Shown one piece after another: positions 11,683 through 25,542 of a stretch of 64,000 nucleotides of DNA. The stretch comes from Pseudofabraea citricarpa (Eukaryota > Ascomycota > Leotiomycetes > Helotiales > Dermateaceae), in contig JAPWGK010000024.1 in assembly GCA_029641185.1 (NCBI GenBank), positions 124,001 through 188,000 of the forward strand, read 5' to 3'. How positions within the stretch are numbered: position 1 is the stretch's first letter; each line of letters begins with the position of its first letter. The position numbers and the translations under genes are program-made. The notes beneath the pieces were generated by a model. The model worked only from the letters and a program-made list of their open reading frames with translations, was not told where the DNA came from and made no database searches.

Positions 11683-12767
11683 TTAAAGGCAAGAGTAGAG
11701 AGCTTTCTTGTCTTTGTTGGAAAATTTGTCTTGCCCGTGGTTGTGAAATAGCCATTTAATTCTCCAAGCTTGTTTGCTTTTAGCCTTCCCATAATTGTAA
11801 AAATTTACGCCGTGTATCTGCAGTTTTGAAATGCTGCTTGTCAAATACCTCATGTTAGCCGAGCCTAATAAGGTCAGAGGTCCCAACTTGTCTGATCTGT
11901 ATGTATATATGTTGGAGATGGATGTTGCATGGTATACGATAGGTCGCAGCAGCCACGACGGACGGGTATTTCACCTTGCTCATGAACTGAGTAGCAGAAC
12001 TAGAGAATTAAAAGAATTATTCCTGCATTTGATAGTTAGCTGTTGTTGTATGAAAAAGAGCAATTTGTATCTATCCCTTTCATTTTCTTTTTCTCGTGCT
12101 TCGGTCCTGACGGCGAAGGCACTCATGCTTACCTCCTCTGAGACCTTAGATAAAGAGTAACCGAGGTACAATTCTGAGAAATCGCATCAGTGATACAACA
12201 GTTGTTGACACCAATAGCACAGAAGTCAAGTTAAGAGAGCAGTCATAAGTGAAAAGGTGTCTGCTTAACATGCATCTATATGTTCTATAGACAAGCAATA
12301 GCTAGCAAAAACAAAAAAAAGGTTTGAGGGTAGGTAGCAGGTAAGCGTCCTCGTACTGTGGTCCTTTTATTTTCAACGAACCCGTCCTCTCCTCAGCCAT
12401 CTCCCACCGAGAGAGGGAGGGACCCCAGGTCATGCAAAAGCCATCCATAATGCCTCGATCCCACTGATGTTAAATAGCTCACAACCCCGTTTCCGTGACC
12501 TCCATCCCCATAAATACACCAACCCCCTCCCCACTGACAGGCCGAGGGAAAAAATGACAACAAGAAAAAACCATCCGAGAAAGCCCTTCCAGAGGCCCAA
12601 GGCGCTAAACGCAAGAATCCATCAAAAAACGCCTTCTTTCCTTTATCGTATCATTCCGTCATGCCCGACTAATAATGTCCAGAGCATCCATCATAATTCC
12701 ATTACTCCATAGCAGCCCAGAGCTGCCTTGATTAACGCCTTTAGTACACACAATATGAAATGCTTTT
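11683..12767. other. Intergenic region, no gene seen
   Basis: About 1.1 kb between the Cys-rich relic and the 3' end of the RhoGEF gene. Short open frames (11831-12160, 12393-12614, 12467-12712) have no recognisable motif. The part near 12700 should carry the RhoGEF 3' UTR. Confidence 0.6.
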
Positions 12768-15700
12768 TTAATCGGTGGCCAATCGAGCAAAGTGTTTACT
12801 CCAGATCCAACCCACTTGATCCTTCGGATCATCTTGATTCTTCGCAAGCCAGAGTTCTCCCTTTTCTCCAATCACATCAAAGATCTATATCAAGTCAATA
12901 AAATGTATCAAAAGATGAGATGGAAGCAACTTACTTCACCAGCTTGATAGGTGAGATAGGGGTATCCAGCTTCGGATTTTGTAGCACTGATGTTGAATTC
13001 GAACAAACTCGCAGCAAGGTAGAGAACATTGTAACCTCCTGAAGTGTTACGGTCTCGAGAAGATGCTCTTGACGAGCGCGCACTTTCTTCCATACGATCA
13101 TCCATAGGCATGGCAGAATGAAATAGCCCAGAATAAGGCCGCGAGGATTGTGGAGGTCCATCCACATGGTAGCCAGAATTGTAGGTTGAGCCCGATTGGC
13201 GTCGATACGGCTCATTATAATCATGACTTGGTCGTTGAGTACTATCATTGGAGGTGTGACTCCGACTTGTGCTCGGTCTTCCGCCGTTTGGCATGTTGGG
13301 CCTGAAAGCGCTATCAGGAGTGGCAGGAGATCCAGACCCTGCCCGTGAATGGCCGTTGGAATAAATTTGCTCGCGAGGAGCAAATGAAGGCAAGCCAGGT
13401 GCGTTTGACAAAATCGGAGAAAATGTGAACTGCCCACTGAGGCGCTTGGCGAAGTCCGGAGTTGGGAGGCTTGGAGATTTGTCGCTGTTGCTAGACAACC
13501 CACGAGGGCGGCTTGAAAGGTTTGAAGGACGTCCCTTTGACTTCAACGAGTCGTCATCCCTGGTCGACTGTGAGCCACGATTCTTGGGGCTGCTTTCCAG
13601 GAATGAGCCATTGACGATCCCAAGCTCGTTGGCCTTTGATTCCACATATTTGTAATCGCGCGAGAACATGTCTACAATATCCTTGATGTCCTTGGGCATC
13701 TGCGATTCTTCTAAGACGACTTTGACCTTGTCTTGCCATATGCCAAACCAATCTTTCTGAATATACACAAATTGAGCAAGACAAATGTTACCTATCTTTT
13801 CGGTCAATGCAGAAAGTCTGGGTAGTTCCACTTTCAACGTTTCGTTGAGAGCTTCATATTGTGCAACCTGCTCCAGAAGATGACCCTCGACTTTCTTGCC
13901 AGAAGACTTCAGTGACAGGGACTTTTCGTAGTCTAAGCGTCGCTTGTTGCGCTTCTTCATAGCGAGTTGAGGGGAGTTGTAGAGGGCAATGACCTGCTCA
14001 AATGGGACTATCACTTTGATCCGTATTGCAGTGAGCTATGGAAATATTAGCCTTTATTCCGGGAAGGTTCATCAAGTAACTCACATGTTGCTCGAGAGCT
14101 ACGGTGCCCATGTCTCTCATGCCCATATTGAAGCGTGCCCATTTACTCTCTAATTCGGGATATGGGCTCGCGCTCAACCGCATGACTAGTTCCATGGAAG
14201 ACAGGTAGCGTAAGAAGTCGTGAACATATATTCCAGCCTGACGAGTGTAGAACTCCACATCTCGTAACACTACTTGTAGTCTTAAGAAGTCGTCTTGAAA
14301 CTTCTCATGCATCTTCGCGTAAGCCTCGTCTTCAGGTGGTCGCTGCCCGTTGACAGGTTGGGGCTTATCCCCTCGTCGGCCAAAGGCCTTAGCCAGTCCG
14401 GACCGAACGTCAGATTCTTTGCGTTTTCTCCCAACAATCTTCCCCACCATATCGATGCGCTTTTTCAAATCATCAATATTTTTGAGAAGTTTTTCCAGTT
14501 CCAACATCGAAGTCTGAATAGCCATATAGTCAGGATGATCTGCCGGAGTATGCTTCTTCAGCTCGTGCAGGAGCAGTTTGTACCGAGTGATTCGTTGAAC
14601 AGGCTTGACTAATAGTGCATCCAGATCCCAGGCCTGGGTGAGGTCTTTTGCAACCAAATTACACTCACTTAACCACACCGCAACTGCAGGATCTGCTTGT
14701 AATGCAGCGAGTCGGGAGCTTGCGACCTCGCTGTTTCTTAAAAAGTCTGTATATACCACTTGCATTCGGGCTAAATTTTTGCCAAAATTAAGTCCGATGA
14801 AAGTCTTGCGATCTCTCTGGTCATCCGTTTCGTCACTAAGGGTTGCAGCAGTTGAGAATCGGCTTTCGCTAGCTGGAGTCTCAGAAGTTGCTGTCGTTGC
14901 TCGACTTCGTCTTGAACGAAGTGGCCGTGATGAGTATACACTTGCACCAGCGGCTTTTAATTCATCCAAGAAAGATGTTGCGAAAGCCACAATCTCGTGA
15001 GTATTTCGGAAAATGATGTTAATATCACCTGGCTGTAGTTTTGGACACGCTTCAGCAGTGCCTTTGTAGATCTCTTCAACGACATTCATATCCTTGAGAA
15101 ACACAGCCTCGGTATCAATAAATTCCTTGACGACCATTTTTCGCTGAAATAGACGCTGCTTTGTCTTTTCCGCCGCTTCCTTTTCCTCCTCGGTTTCAAC
15201 GGATAAGGCATAGTTCTGCAAGATATCAAAGGACTGATTTGCTGTAGAAACATCCTCCATGGAAATATGTGTACTAGACCTAGGTGTGGAAATGGATGGT
15301 CGAGAAGAATACGCGTCATCACTGGTACGTCGAGATCCGTGAACGCTGGCCCGGTAAACACTCGACGATGGTCGCTTGTTCTTGAATGTTGGAGGTGGAG
15401 CATTGTGCGGTGAACGACTGCGAGGCTGAGAATGTGAATCCGAGAGTTGTTGTGGTATCGGAGGCGGAGAGTGCTCTGGCCATAACGGTACAACTGAGGT
15501 CACGTTTGAACCATATCCTGGGCTCGGATCCGAGAAACCTAGTCCAAGTCCTGTACCAGTCGATAGGATAGGCAGCTGGTGGTCACTAGAACTCACGATA
15601 GATAGTGTATCTTTGATGAATCGAGGGGATGGTTGCGGAGTGTACGATTCAGGCTTGGGTGGTACTTCAGGACGCTCCTCTTTGGGGGGTGGAATTGGTT

Positions 15701-18700
15701 TCTGCTCGCTGTCTTCCCCCATTTCTTGTTGAGCATACCTGTCGCTTTCCCGATCGGAGTACTCATCTCCAGTGTCAACTGAATAGTCCGTCCAAGCGGA
15801 TTGCCTGTTCCCCTGGTACATGCCTGGGGAATGGAGAAAATTTCGATTCTGCTGTGAAGGTTCATGGGAATCAGTAACACTAGCTCGCCCGCTAACACCT
15901 TCGGAACTATCGTAGTCCATATCCGTCGTCGGGGTATGGAGAAAGTCAAGGTCGCCTGGTACGGACAAAGCCGTTCGCAGCATTGGTAGTTGAAGTCTTG
16001 GCGCCTCGTCTCGGTTCGGGTCGGGTTCTTCATTTTCTGCAGGAATCTGATCATGCTCAAGATGAGTATGCTGATCAACTTTTACTACAATCGCATTGGC
16101 ATCAAATGCAGGGCTTTCCTGTAAGACGTGTTCCTCATTGGGTTCAAGTGGCGTTGCCGTGCCAGAAAATGTTGAGGTTCCCAGGGGGCTTTCTGGACCG
16201 GCATGTGTAGAGAATACTGGCTCATCATCCAGAGGAGGAGAATCTTCCTGAAATGCTCCCGGTGGCGAAGGCCCTTGAGCAAGAGGATCATAAGGTGATT
16301 TTGGTTCGACGATTTGGTCCTCTTTCAATTCATAATCAGGTTCTTCCTCGAACGCTCCTGGAAATGAAGGAGTACGAACCAGCTCCTCCTCGTAGGTGTC
16401 TACTTGCGAAGGATCTGGATCTTCGGCAGCCTTCTCTATTGGGGTAGCATCTAAAATGATTGGGATTTCATTCCCCCCTTCTTCTGCTTGGAATTGGACT
16501 TCTGGTTGAGAAGGAGTCTCTGGACTTGAATCTTGTGCCTGCACCATCTGTTGCGATAATGAGCTAGGCTCCAAACGTTTCGTTGATGCCATGCGACTCA
16601 TACGTGCTGGGGCTGTCTGCGGCTCATTTTCAATCTCTGTAGTTCCAGTCATATTAGAAATAGCGGAAACGGGGATATCATCATCCTCATATGAAGCTCC
16701 GCCCCCAGGGAAGCTTCCTGGTATGCCCAAAGTTGGCGAGTCTTGTGCGACTACATCTGTCCCGTTTCCAGGTTGGTCTGACCATCTAGGTGTTGAAAAT
16801 GTTGTCTTGATTGATAGAGGTTGAACCGGAACCTCCGGGGGCGGATGGAGAGGTGGTTGTGATATCGGAATTGTTGCCTCAGAGGGTTGCTCACTACTAG
16901 GCTTGGGTGCTCTCCCTCGGGCAGTGAGTCTCTCTAAATTTGCTGCCCGAATCAGTGCCTGCTCATTCTCGTGTATCGACTTGGTGTACGCTCGTTGAAT
17001 CTTTTCTCGTCGAGCTGCAAAGTCCACTTTAATAGGCTCTGGCATCCTTTTCGGTGCTGGAGATTCATGTCTTCCGGTTCTCGTAATTCTCATGCCCGTC
17101 CGTGATTGGTTTGGTGAACCAGATCGGTCTCTAACCTGAGATTTATCTCGGGTTCGTTGTCGCGAACTCGCTGTACTTGCTGTACTTGCTGTGGAAACGG
17201 GTTGCCGAGGCCGAGAACTTCGGAGTGGCGGAGAAGTTTTGGGAAGAGGTGGAGCAACAATATGTGCTTGCAGACTTCCATTATTAGCAGCTGTTCTTCC
17301 GGGACTTTTTGCTTTGCCACGGGGAGTCCTATTGTTTGGTGTTACTGCTCTTCCAGTAGGCGTGGTAGATCGGCCAACGGGACTCCATGGCCGTGATTCT
17401 GGCTTACGCAGCTTGCTTGACGTAGCAGCTTTTATGGCGTAGGGAGAGTTTGCGCGGGTGGTAGGAGGACTTGGGGAAGCAGACGGAGTATTAAGTCTCT
17501 TCGAGACCATCGGTATTCGAGATTGTACCCCAGGCTTAGCCGGATTCGGTGACAGAGAACGCTGGAAAGAGTGAGTGTTGACACCGCTAATCGGATTAGC
17601 TTTGCGGTCCGGTGAGTCGCTGTGAGCACGATTGTGGCCATTGACTAGTCGCGGAGGTTTGCTAGTTTCCACGTTGGCTAGTTCAGGTGTCACTCCCAAA
17701 TACCAAGCGGTTGGAGAGGATGGCGAGATGCCTGCATCGAAATCCGATCGGCTCCGATTATGACTTCGAGAAGCTGAAGTACGCAAGCCAGACTCGGATG
17801 CCCTCCCAGTTATAGTCTGAGGTATGCCGTATCCAATATCCGCAGGGCCTTGTGCCGTTGGTAAAACCTCACCAAACAGAGGTTGCCGACTAGTTGGTGG
17901 ACTCGACTGAGGAGGCGGAGGAGGGTTCGCAGCTGCAGGTGAAAGATTGGACATGGACCTGGAGGCTGGTCGGTGATTTCCTGGCGTTGTTGTCGTTCGT
18001 GGCCTGGCCGTCCGCGCAGCACTCGAGAGTGTGTTATTGGAATGCTGGTCCTCCGTCGCAAATCTCGCCCTCTGCGTCCTCGAAGCAGCTCCCATCCCTG
18101 TCTCCCGGGTTATCTGTCCTGCTCTTATACTCCCCGCCGAACTCGGTGTGGTGGTGGTCGCCTGGGACCTGGAATAGATTGTGCTAGCATCTTTCGTGGG
18201 AATGCGCGGAGCCGGCCTGCGGACAGCTGGAGAAGAAGCCGCATTGTTTGTGTCGAACTTCCTCGAGAGATCCTTCACGCTCACCTTCTGCACCGTCTTG
18301 GCCGATCCGTTGAGAGCGGGCGTCGATTTAGCGTTGCTCAAAGGAATTCGATTGTCGAGAGGCGACGAGGCCGACCGATATCCTGTCTTCACGCCATTCC
18401 GTGCGACGGGCAGCGAGGGATGCTTCGGGGTCGTGCCATTGCCGTTCGATCGCAGTGAAGCTGGGCCCTGCCTTAATTCTGATACGGTCGCGGCCATACC
18501 GTTTGTGCTCTCGCCGTATGTGTTCCCAGGCTGCACTCCCCGGTAGTCTTTATAGAAGTCGTCTGGGTCTCCTGCTGAGGCCCCACCAGAATATCCATTC
18601 GAGGTCGCTGTTTCGAGGTTCTGCGTTGTAAGATAAGGCAGCTTCGGTGGCAGCTGTGGAGATCGTGCCTCGAACTCGGGACGGTGAGGGCTGTAGTTTG

Positions 18701-18842
18701 TGTGCTGCTGCAGCGGTAGCTGTTGCTGCTGTTGCTGCTGTTGTTGCTGGTGCTGCGGTTGGATCTGATGGCCGTGGTCAGAGGACGGATCTTGCATTAG
18801 ACGTTTGTAGAAATTCTGGTCTGCATGAATACCGCTCTCCAT
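12768..18842 (-). CDS. Rho guanine-nucleotide exchange factor, DH-BAR-SH3 (Tuba/Gef1-like)
   Basis: Large exchange factor expected to activate a Rho/Cdc42-type GTPase at membranes during polarised growth. Exons are 18842-14085, 14035-12935 and 12884-12768, giving 1,991 aa; introns are 49 and 50 nt and both joins are in phase 0. The first 1,200 residues are low-complexity: a poly-Gln tract near residues 30-45, then Ser/Pro/Arg-rich and acidic segments with many PxxP motifs. A DH domain spans about 1230-1460 (VVKEFIDTEAVFLKDM, LLVKPVQRITRYKLLLHEL). A BAR-like coiled region follows at about 1480-1735, then a Ser-rich linker, and the C-terminal SH3 at about 1920-1990 (LYLAASLFEF, then WIWSKHFARLA after the last intron). 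The start ATG at 18842 is the first in frame. No PH domain is visible, matching DH-BAR proteins. The closest named comparison is S. pombe Gef1 or animal Tuba; orthology is not established. Confidence 0.93.
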
Positions 18843-20383
18843 CGTGCCTGAACATTGATCAGGCTCAGACTCTGCTCGTCGTCTGGACGGTCGGTAGCGG
18901 CGATGCGATGTTGAACTGTCAATGATCCATGTAAGTGTCAGAGGACGTGGTAGTTGCTGGATGGCCTGGTGAGGTGATTGGGCGAGAGATTCGTTTGGAA
19001 GGGGTCGCTCGAGCGTTCAACTCAGCCACGTCAATATTGGCGGAGGTGCATGAGAGCTCTCGCTGGAGCGTTGGGGATAATGAGGCTATGAAGGAAGGGA
19101 GGGAGGGAGGGATGCAGATACGGCCAGACGGCGGTCGAATGAGCTTGCGAGGACGAGACGGGAGGGGAGACGAGACGAGACGAGATGAGAGAAGAAGAGT
19201 AGAGAGCAAAGAGTAAAGAGCGTGGGTGGGAGGGGGAGGGCAGGTTGTAGGTTGTAGGTTGTAGATAGATGTGAGTGGCGGAGAGAGAGATTTGGGGTTG
19301 ATTTGGGGTGTAGTGGTAGTTTTGGTGCTGTGCTGTGCTGTGCTGGTGATGGTGAACGAAGTGAGGGTTGAGAATGGGTTCTGGTTGTGGTTGGCGTGGG
19401 TGAGTGTAGTACAGTAAAAGTACCGTGGCCGTGAGTATTGCTCAGTTCAGTTCAGTCTCTCAGTGCCTCTCAGTGTGTCTCTCGGCCTGTTTGTCTCTCT
19501 CTCTTCCTCTCTCTCTCTCTCTCTCTCTTTCTTACTTGCTGCTGTCGCTCAATTTCCAGAGTTGGGCGTGTTAGGCTGGCACGGATGCCACTAAAAGCCC
19601 CCCAAGTCAAGGAACTGCTGGCCAAAATTAGGCTCATCTGCGCCTAAGAGGTTTAGCATCTCGTGCGATCAAATCTCGATCCTCCTACTTCCCCCCCGAC
19701 ATGGAACAATATTCTTCCCCTCTTCTCCCTCCCAAAACAAAAATAATAAAAGCTGGCCTAAGGGCTTCCTCCTCCTCCTCCACTTTCCAGCTGGACCTTC
19801 TCTCGGCCCCCATCAACCGGATCGCCTGCTCCGCATCCTGGCGGCACGTGATGCAGCCGTATGCTATGCCATGCCATGCTGTCATGCCATCTTTTCGTCG
19901 AGACTGATATCGAGCAACAGAAGAACTCCCATTGCTTTCACTTTCGCTTTCACTCTCCCTCACCCTCTCCCTCACCCTCTACCGTATCCCCCTGGTTGCG
20001 GTACCCGTCCTCGACGCCTTCGTGTTGCGCTGCTGTGTGACGGCCCTACTGTACCGACCCTCGAGATTTCACTTTGATTCTTGTCCTCTGTTCCAGGATC
20101 CAACCCGGCTCGGTGGTCACCGCGTCAATAGGACCTGCACCGTACCACAATAATCACCTCAACCCTGGACGTCGGGTAATATCCCATTTGGCTTTGCCGC
20201 ACTGACTTCCCACGCAACGTCTTCCTTGCAACTACTGGCAGACAGAGCACATTCAAGTGCCGCCTTGCGCTTGCATCACTAGCCAGCGCCTGTGCGGGGA
20301 TGAAGGAACAGCCCGTCGACACGCCCAGTTGCATAGGGCTTACGGAGGGCCGTTCTACTGTCAGAACTTAGACGTCTGTAATC
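18843..20383. promoter_or_regulatory. Divergent upstream region between RhoGEF and telomerase RT
   Basis: The 1.5 kb between two head-to-head genes must contain both promoters. The side near RhoGEF is rich in GAGA/GGGA runs and short tandem repeats, such as three copies of a GTTGTAG unit near 19244-19263 and a GTGCT/CTGTG array near 19327-19343. A CT-microsatellite lies at about 19495-19531. Short open frames here look like chance. Confidence 0.55.
19495..19531. repeat. CT-rich microsatellite
   Basis: An uneven run of CT dinucleotides, interrupted once by TTC. It lies upstream of RhoGEF on the minus strand, where it reads as a GA-rich tract. Such tracts are common in fungal promoters and leaders. 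Confidence 0.8.
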
Positions 20384-23300
20384 ATGCCTGGGAAGAGGAA
20401 GAGAAACCGGTCTGGCCATGGCATTCATGGAGCAGACAAGCGGCAGAGGCTTTCCGGAACTCAGAACTCCCACGAACCCATGGTCAAGCAGACGGTGCTT
20501 GCCCTGTACTACCCCAACGTATGCACACTGCGGGAGTATGTGCTGTCCAAGCTCCCAGCTTCCTCGAAGATCCGGAGAAAGAAGATAGTTTCAGTGGGAC
20601 GTAAACATTTACTGCATAAAGAAGCTGACGACAGCTGTCACGAAGAGCTGGCATTGGCCCATCTCCTCGATCAGACCCTCGTTGGCGTATTGAGATGTGA
20701 AGAGGCCTCTTGTGAGGAACGGGTGAAGCAGTGGTCGACCTTTTCGCAACGAGCAGATATTTCTACGTCAACAATTGGAAACACAAGTATTGCTGGTGGG
20801 TGTTCTCAGTCCGAGGTACGTGGCCATTGCATGAATGATGTTGTCGTTGCTATAGAAGCAAACCATTTGCTAACGGTGGAGTTGATGCATCCAGGTCGTT
20901 GATTTCTCAATCTGGCAACTATTCTCCAAGTCGCAAGGCGGACATGGGAAGATCCAGCATCTTCTGTGTCAAGGCTTTCGACGGAATATCAGTGCTCGTT
21001 CTGTTTATCAGGATGAAAATCTTACCTCGGCCATACCAGGCGTCGTCTCGGTGTATCCTAATCGCCACGTAACTGCGTTGAAAGCATCACCATGGCCACA
21101 GGTTCTGGCACTCATGGGGAAGGAAGGTGAGAAAGCAATGATAGATCTGATCCTAGACTGTGGCATCTTCTTGAATGTCGACAGCGGTTATGGAACGTAC
21201 TCGCAGCTGAGTGGTAAGTGCTTAATGGTGCGATTAGTATGAAGGTTGTTGACAAGAAACTTACAGGTGTGCCTCTGAACGACCTCCCCCCTATATCAAG
21301 CGAGCAGAAGCGTGCTAAATCGCTTGACCGTGTGGGACTAGTTCCAAAGAAGTCTCTGCATAGCCCGAGAGGAATAACGTTTGTCAGAAATCGCATGCTT
21401 TACGCACGAGCTGCTTTCAATGCCCAAGGTGGTGTTCGATTTGGGTTGAGACACATCCGTACGTGATTCTACCCAAAAGGTTTCCCGGCTAAGTATATAG
21501 ATGTATTAAATCGATGCCCATACCCGAGTAGAAACGAGATTAAAAACGTAGACCATACGTCGAATCTTGACGCAGAAGATGCAACTACAAAGACTCATCC
21601 AAACACGATCACGGTGATGATGTATATTTTCCCACGTCAATTTGGGTTACATAACGCCTTTACTTCTGAAGTAAATTCTTGGGAGACAGTGCAACCACTA
21701 AAAGATTACACTCTGAGAGAGGATGAAATCAATATGAAGTATAAACACATGCAACCTAAGATCCCTAAGCGACTGCGTGGTAAGGTTACAGAACTGGTAA
21801 AGAAACTTCAAATATTACATGGGCGTTGCTCATACAAAAGCCTTCTAGAATATTACTGTCCCGTAGGATTTTCAAGTTCACTATCCAATTTTTGGACTGA
21901 CGTGTACTAGATAGGCTCTCAGGTGTCAAAGCCAAGCGCGACTTTAGTGGAGGATACTAACTCGTCTAACTCAACCCTACTGAGAACCCAAGTATCTTTA
22001 GACCTTGAGTCCCAGGATTCAATGTTGCCAGTAAAATGTAGCCTACCTCAGAGAACACAATCGATGATGGACCATGCAACACCACCTTCAATGGTGTCAG
22101 CGTTCTGCGAAGCTGTATTACATAACATCATCCCACGTGAATTTTGGGGTGATGCAGAAACTCAATCTGTCAATGAACATGTGTTCTATAAGCATGTTCA
22201 TCGCTTTGTTGAAATGCGTCGCTTTGAGAGTCTCACCCTTCATCAGGCGTTACAAGGCATGAAGGTAGGTCTCTTTAACCTCAAAGCTTGATGCACTTGG
22301 CAATCGTGGCTAATTCATGCCCAGATAACCGATTTATCTTGGCTATCACCACCAAGATGTAAGGGTAAGACATCGCAGTCTGATTACCAGAAGCGGGTTG
22401 AGATCTTCCATGAGTTTCTCTATTACCTCTTTGATTCTATCTTGATCCCATTGATCCGCGCCAATTTCCATGTGACAGAATCAAATGTCCATCGCTATCG
22501 ACTGTTCTACTTTCGACATGATGTCTGGAGATCTTTGGCCGAGCCAGCAATTTCATCTCTTAAGCACTCTATGTTCGAAGAAGTCAAGCTAGCTCAAGCA
22601 CAGCAGATACTGGATGGAAGATCTTTAGGCTTCAGCCAGGTTCGACTTTTGCCTAAAGAGACTGGCGTCCGTCCGATCATGAACCTACGCAGAAGACCTT
22701 TGAAAAAGGGCACCAAGGCGTTTCTGGGAAGCAGCATTAACTCTATACTTGCGCCTGTCTATAACACTTTCACGTTGGAAAAGGTATGAGGACCCTCGCT
22801 CAAATATTAAACATATATTGACTGTCATAGAACTTACATCCAGAACGCCTCGGTTCAACTCTATTTTCTGTCGGCGACTTATATCAGAGGCTTAAAACAT
22901 TCAAGGATCACATCCGTGGTTCAAGCAAACCACTTTACTTTGCCAAACTTGACGTCCAATCAGCATTTGACACCATTCCTCAAGATGCCGTTGTTGCCTT
23001 GATGGCTTCTCTTGCCTCCGAGTCCGACTATTGCTTTGCAAAACATGTAGAGATCAAGCCCGGAGATGGGATCCGCCAAAATTCACAGAATCGAATCCAT
23101 GCCAAACCCATGAGGAAATGGGTGTCTCTTGCCAAGACCCTAGATGACCTGGAGAGCTTTGATGAGAAGCTAGAAAGTGAACTGGCTGTTGGCAAAAAGA
23201 ACACCATCTTCATCGAGAACGTTGTCAATCAGGTCCGAAGTAAGGATGAGCTTCTCCGTCTTCTCGTCGAGCATATTCATCGCAACATGGTGAAGATTGG

Positions 23301-24195
23301 GAAGAAGTTCTATCGACAAAAACAGGGAATTCCCCAAGGATCTGTGCTCTCATCTCTGCTCTGCAATTACTTCTATGCCGATCTTGAGGCACATCATCTT
23401 GGATTTCTGAAATCTGGAGACAGTCTTCTACTTCGGCTCATTGATGATTTCCTACTTATTACCACTGACCGTCAGCACGCGAAGAGATTTCTACAGGTCA
23501 TGCATGATGGGGTCCCGGACTATGGAGTCAAGATCAACCCTTCCAAGACGCTGACAAATTTCGAGGCAACTATCAATGAAAAGAAGGTTGCTCGGCTGGT
23601 CGGGAGCCAGATGTTTCCCTACTGTGGTAGCTTCATCAATACAACAAGTCTCAACATCAGCAAAGACCGAGAGAGGAATCAAAAAGCAGCCATCTCCGAT
23701 TCGCTGACGATCGAGTTTTCCAAATTACCAGGCAAATCTTTCACTCGCAAAGTGCTCTCTGCATTCAAGATCCAAGCACATGCCATGTTCCTCGATACGT
23801 CTCTCAATTCTCTCACCACCGTTCTCGCCAATCTTCACTCGGCTTTCACAGAGACAGCCACCAAGATGTGGACTTATGCAAAGCACGTGGACATTACCTT
23901 ACGGGTGATTATCAAGACCATATCAGACCTGATTGATCTTGCGTTTGTGCTGATCAAGAGCAAGGGCAAGAACCGAAGAAACACGGGATACAAGTGCGCC
24001 GTCAGCAAGATACAAGTGCAGTGGCTAGCCCTGGATGCCTTCCGACGAGTGCTTGTAAAGCGACAAAGTAAATACAGGCAAGTGATCGAGTGGATTGACG
24101 GCCGCGTCCGGGAGATACGAGGGAAGCAGGACAGAGTTTGCGAACGGATGGCAGGTGTGATGGATTCTGCTGGTGGAGAGACGGAAGCTGTATGA
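20384..24195 (+). CDS. TERT: Telomerase reverse transcriptase
   Basis: Catalytic protein of telomerase, copying telomere repeats from the RNA subunit. Seven exons: 20384-20815, 20895-21213, 21267-21458, 21501-21862, 21911-22264, 22325-22783 and 22831-24195, giving 1,160 aa. Introns are 79, 53, 42, 48, 60 and 47 nt; every join keeps frame and family sequence. The first 250 residues correspond to the TEN region. The RNA-binding domain has the telomerase-specific FPRQFGLHNAFTS at about residue 358. RT motifs follow: FRHDVWRSL and RLLPKETGVRPIMNLRRR (1 and 2), LYFAKLDVQSAFD (A, Asp747), RQKQGIPQGSVLSSLL (B', Gln871), LRLIDDFLLITTD (C, Asp911/Asp912), DYGVKINPSKT (D) and YCGSFINTTSL (E). All three catalytic Asp are present. 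The basic N-terminus (PGKRKRNRSG) may act in nuclear import. The gene looks intact. Confidence 0.96.
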
Positions 24196-25264
24196 GGCTA
24201 TGAGCAGCGAAGATATAAAAAGGTTCGACGGATGAGTCTGTAGAAGTATCAGCACTGTCAGTTTCCGGATGACAGCACATGGCAAGTGTAGCAGCCAGAA
24301 TCCTCCGCACCCACAATCATGCATCGGGGCCAAGGTGTCCAGCCCACAATTCACGGCCCCAAAGGGACAATTGCTCCTGGCCGCCCCTGGGCCCAGGTCT
24401 GTTTGCTGGCTCACGTGATCAGCCCCGAAAATGGACCCCGGGCCTGGGTTCTGTGCAGTGCAGAGTCTGGAACACATCCGGAGCAAGGGGGAAGAGCGCG
24501 GTGAGTATCAACAACAGACATGTGGACACGCTCTGTTGACATTGCGAAACCTCATTGCAAAGTGAGTTCATCTCATTTCCTTCCGGAAGCATTCTCTTCT
24601 TCTTCTTCTTCTTCTTCTCTCGTCTCTCTGGGTCCCGTTGCCGTTGGATCTCTGGCTTTGTCAAACGTCCAGCCCCCGCACCACATACGGTAGCTCCCAG
24701 CCACGCCTGGTGCCATCCCGCCTTGTGCCGCCGTTGGTGAGAGAAAAGTTGGAAGGGAGTGGGATCTGCATGTGTACACTGTACAGTAGTGAGTGCATGA
24801 TGCAGTCATAAGCACGAGAAGCAGTTCGTTGTTGGGAGAGAACCATGCCATCGCATTCGTTCGGGTGGGGTTGTCATGTAGGTATAGGTATAGGTAGGTA
24901 TATAGTCAATATTATTGTTCCCCGAAGAGGATCTATAGATAGAAAAAACAATAGCGATGTGCCATGGAAGCTTGAACCCAAAACCTGAAGCATGGTCCAT
25001 GGCTCCAAGGCTCTCGAATCATCAGCAAGCTCATGACTGCAGATGCAGACTGCAGAAGAGTAATGATTAATCTCGGCCGGCATATTAATCTCATCTCATC
25101 TCATCTCTTCTGTCCTGGCAACAAATGCTGTCGTCGTCCGCAACCAACGGCTTTACCCAGATCAGAGTTTGGATAGCAATCGGCGTCATCCTGGGGTCCT
25201 GGTCGTCTCCTGGTCTTCTGGCAGGCTTCGGGCCAATTGTTTACTTCAGTCGGGGGATTCATCT
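24196..25264. other. Intergenic region downstream of TERT, no gene seen
   Basis: About 1.1 kb with no supportable gene. It contains the TERT 3' UTR side and a TTC trinucleotide tract at about 24594-24619. Short open frames on both strands lack motifs. Confidence 0.6.
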
Positions 25265-25266
25265 TA

Positions 25267-25540
25267 CTATCCCCCCCCCTAAATAAAGGTTATTTCTCTA
25301 CTTTTGCCAGGGTCGTGTGGGTAGCTAGCCAGGGTGTTCCTCAAATAAGAATAGCTGCTTTTGTTGCCCAGAAGGCTCAGACAGGCTCTCGAACCTTCTA
25401 CGAGCACCCCGGATTTTACACTATACCAAATTCAAGGTAATCTGGCGAGGTAAACCAGGATTTCTAACCACTCGGAATACGAAATTCGTAGGGCAGACCC
25501 GTAAATTGCAGAAATAACCTTTATTTAGGGGGGGGGATAG
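25267..25540. mobile_element. MITE, Tc1/mariner-like, 274 bp, TA target duplication
   Basis: Terminal inverted repeats are perfect over at least 30 bp inside the element: the left arm starts CTATCCCCCCCCC and continues TAAATAAAGGTTATTTCT, and the right arm (25510-25540) is its exact reverse complement. The element is flanked by TA at 25265-25266 and TA at 25541-25542, the target duplication of Tc1/mariner elements. No transposase frame fits inside 274 bp, so it would be moved by a partner elsewhere. Identical arms, including a nine-C run, suggest recent insertion or homogenisation. It lies between TERT and the TBC gene, outside any exon. Confidence 0.9.
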
Positions 25541-25542
25541 TA

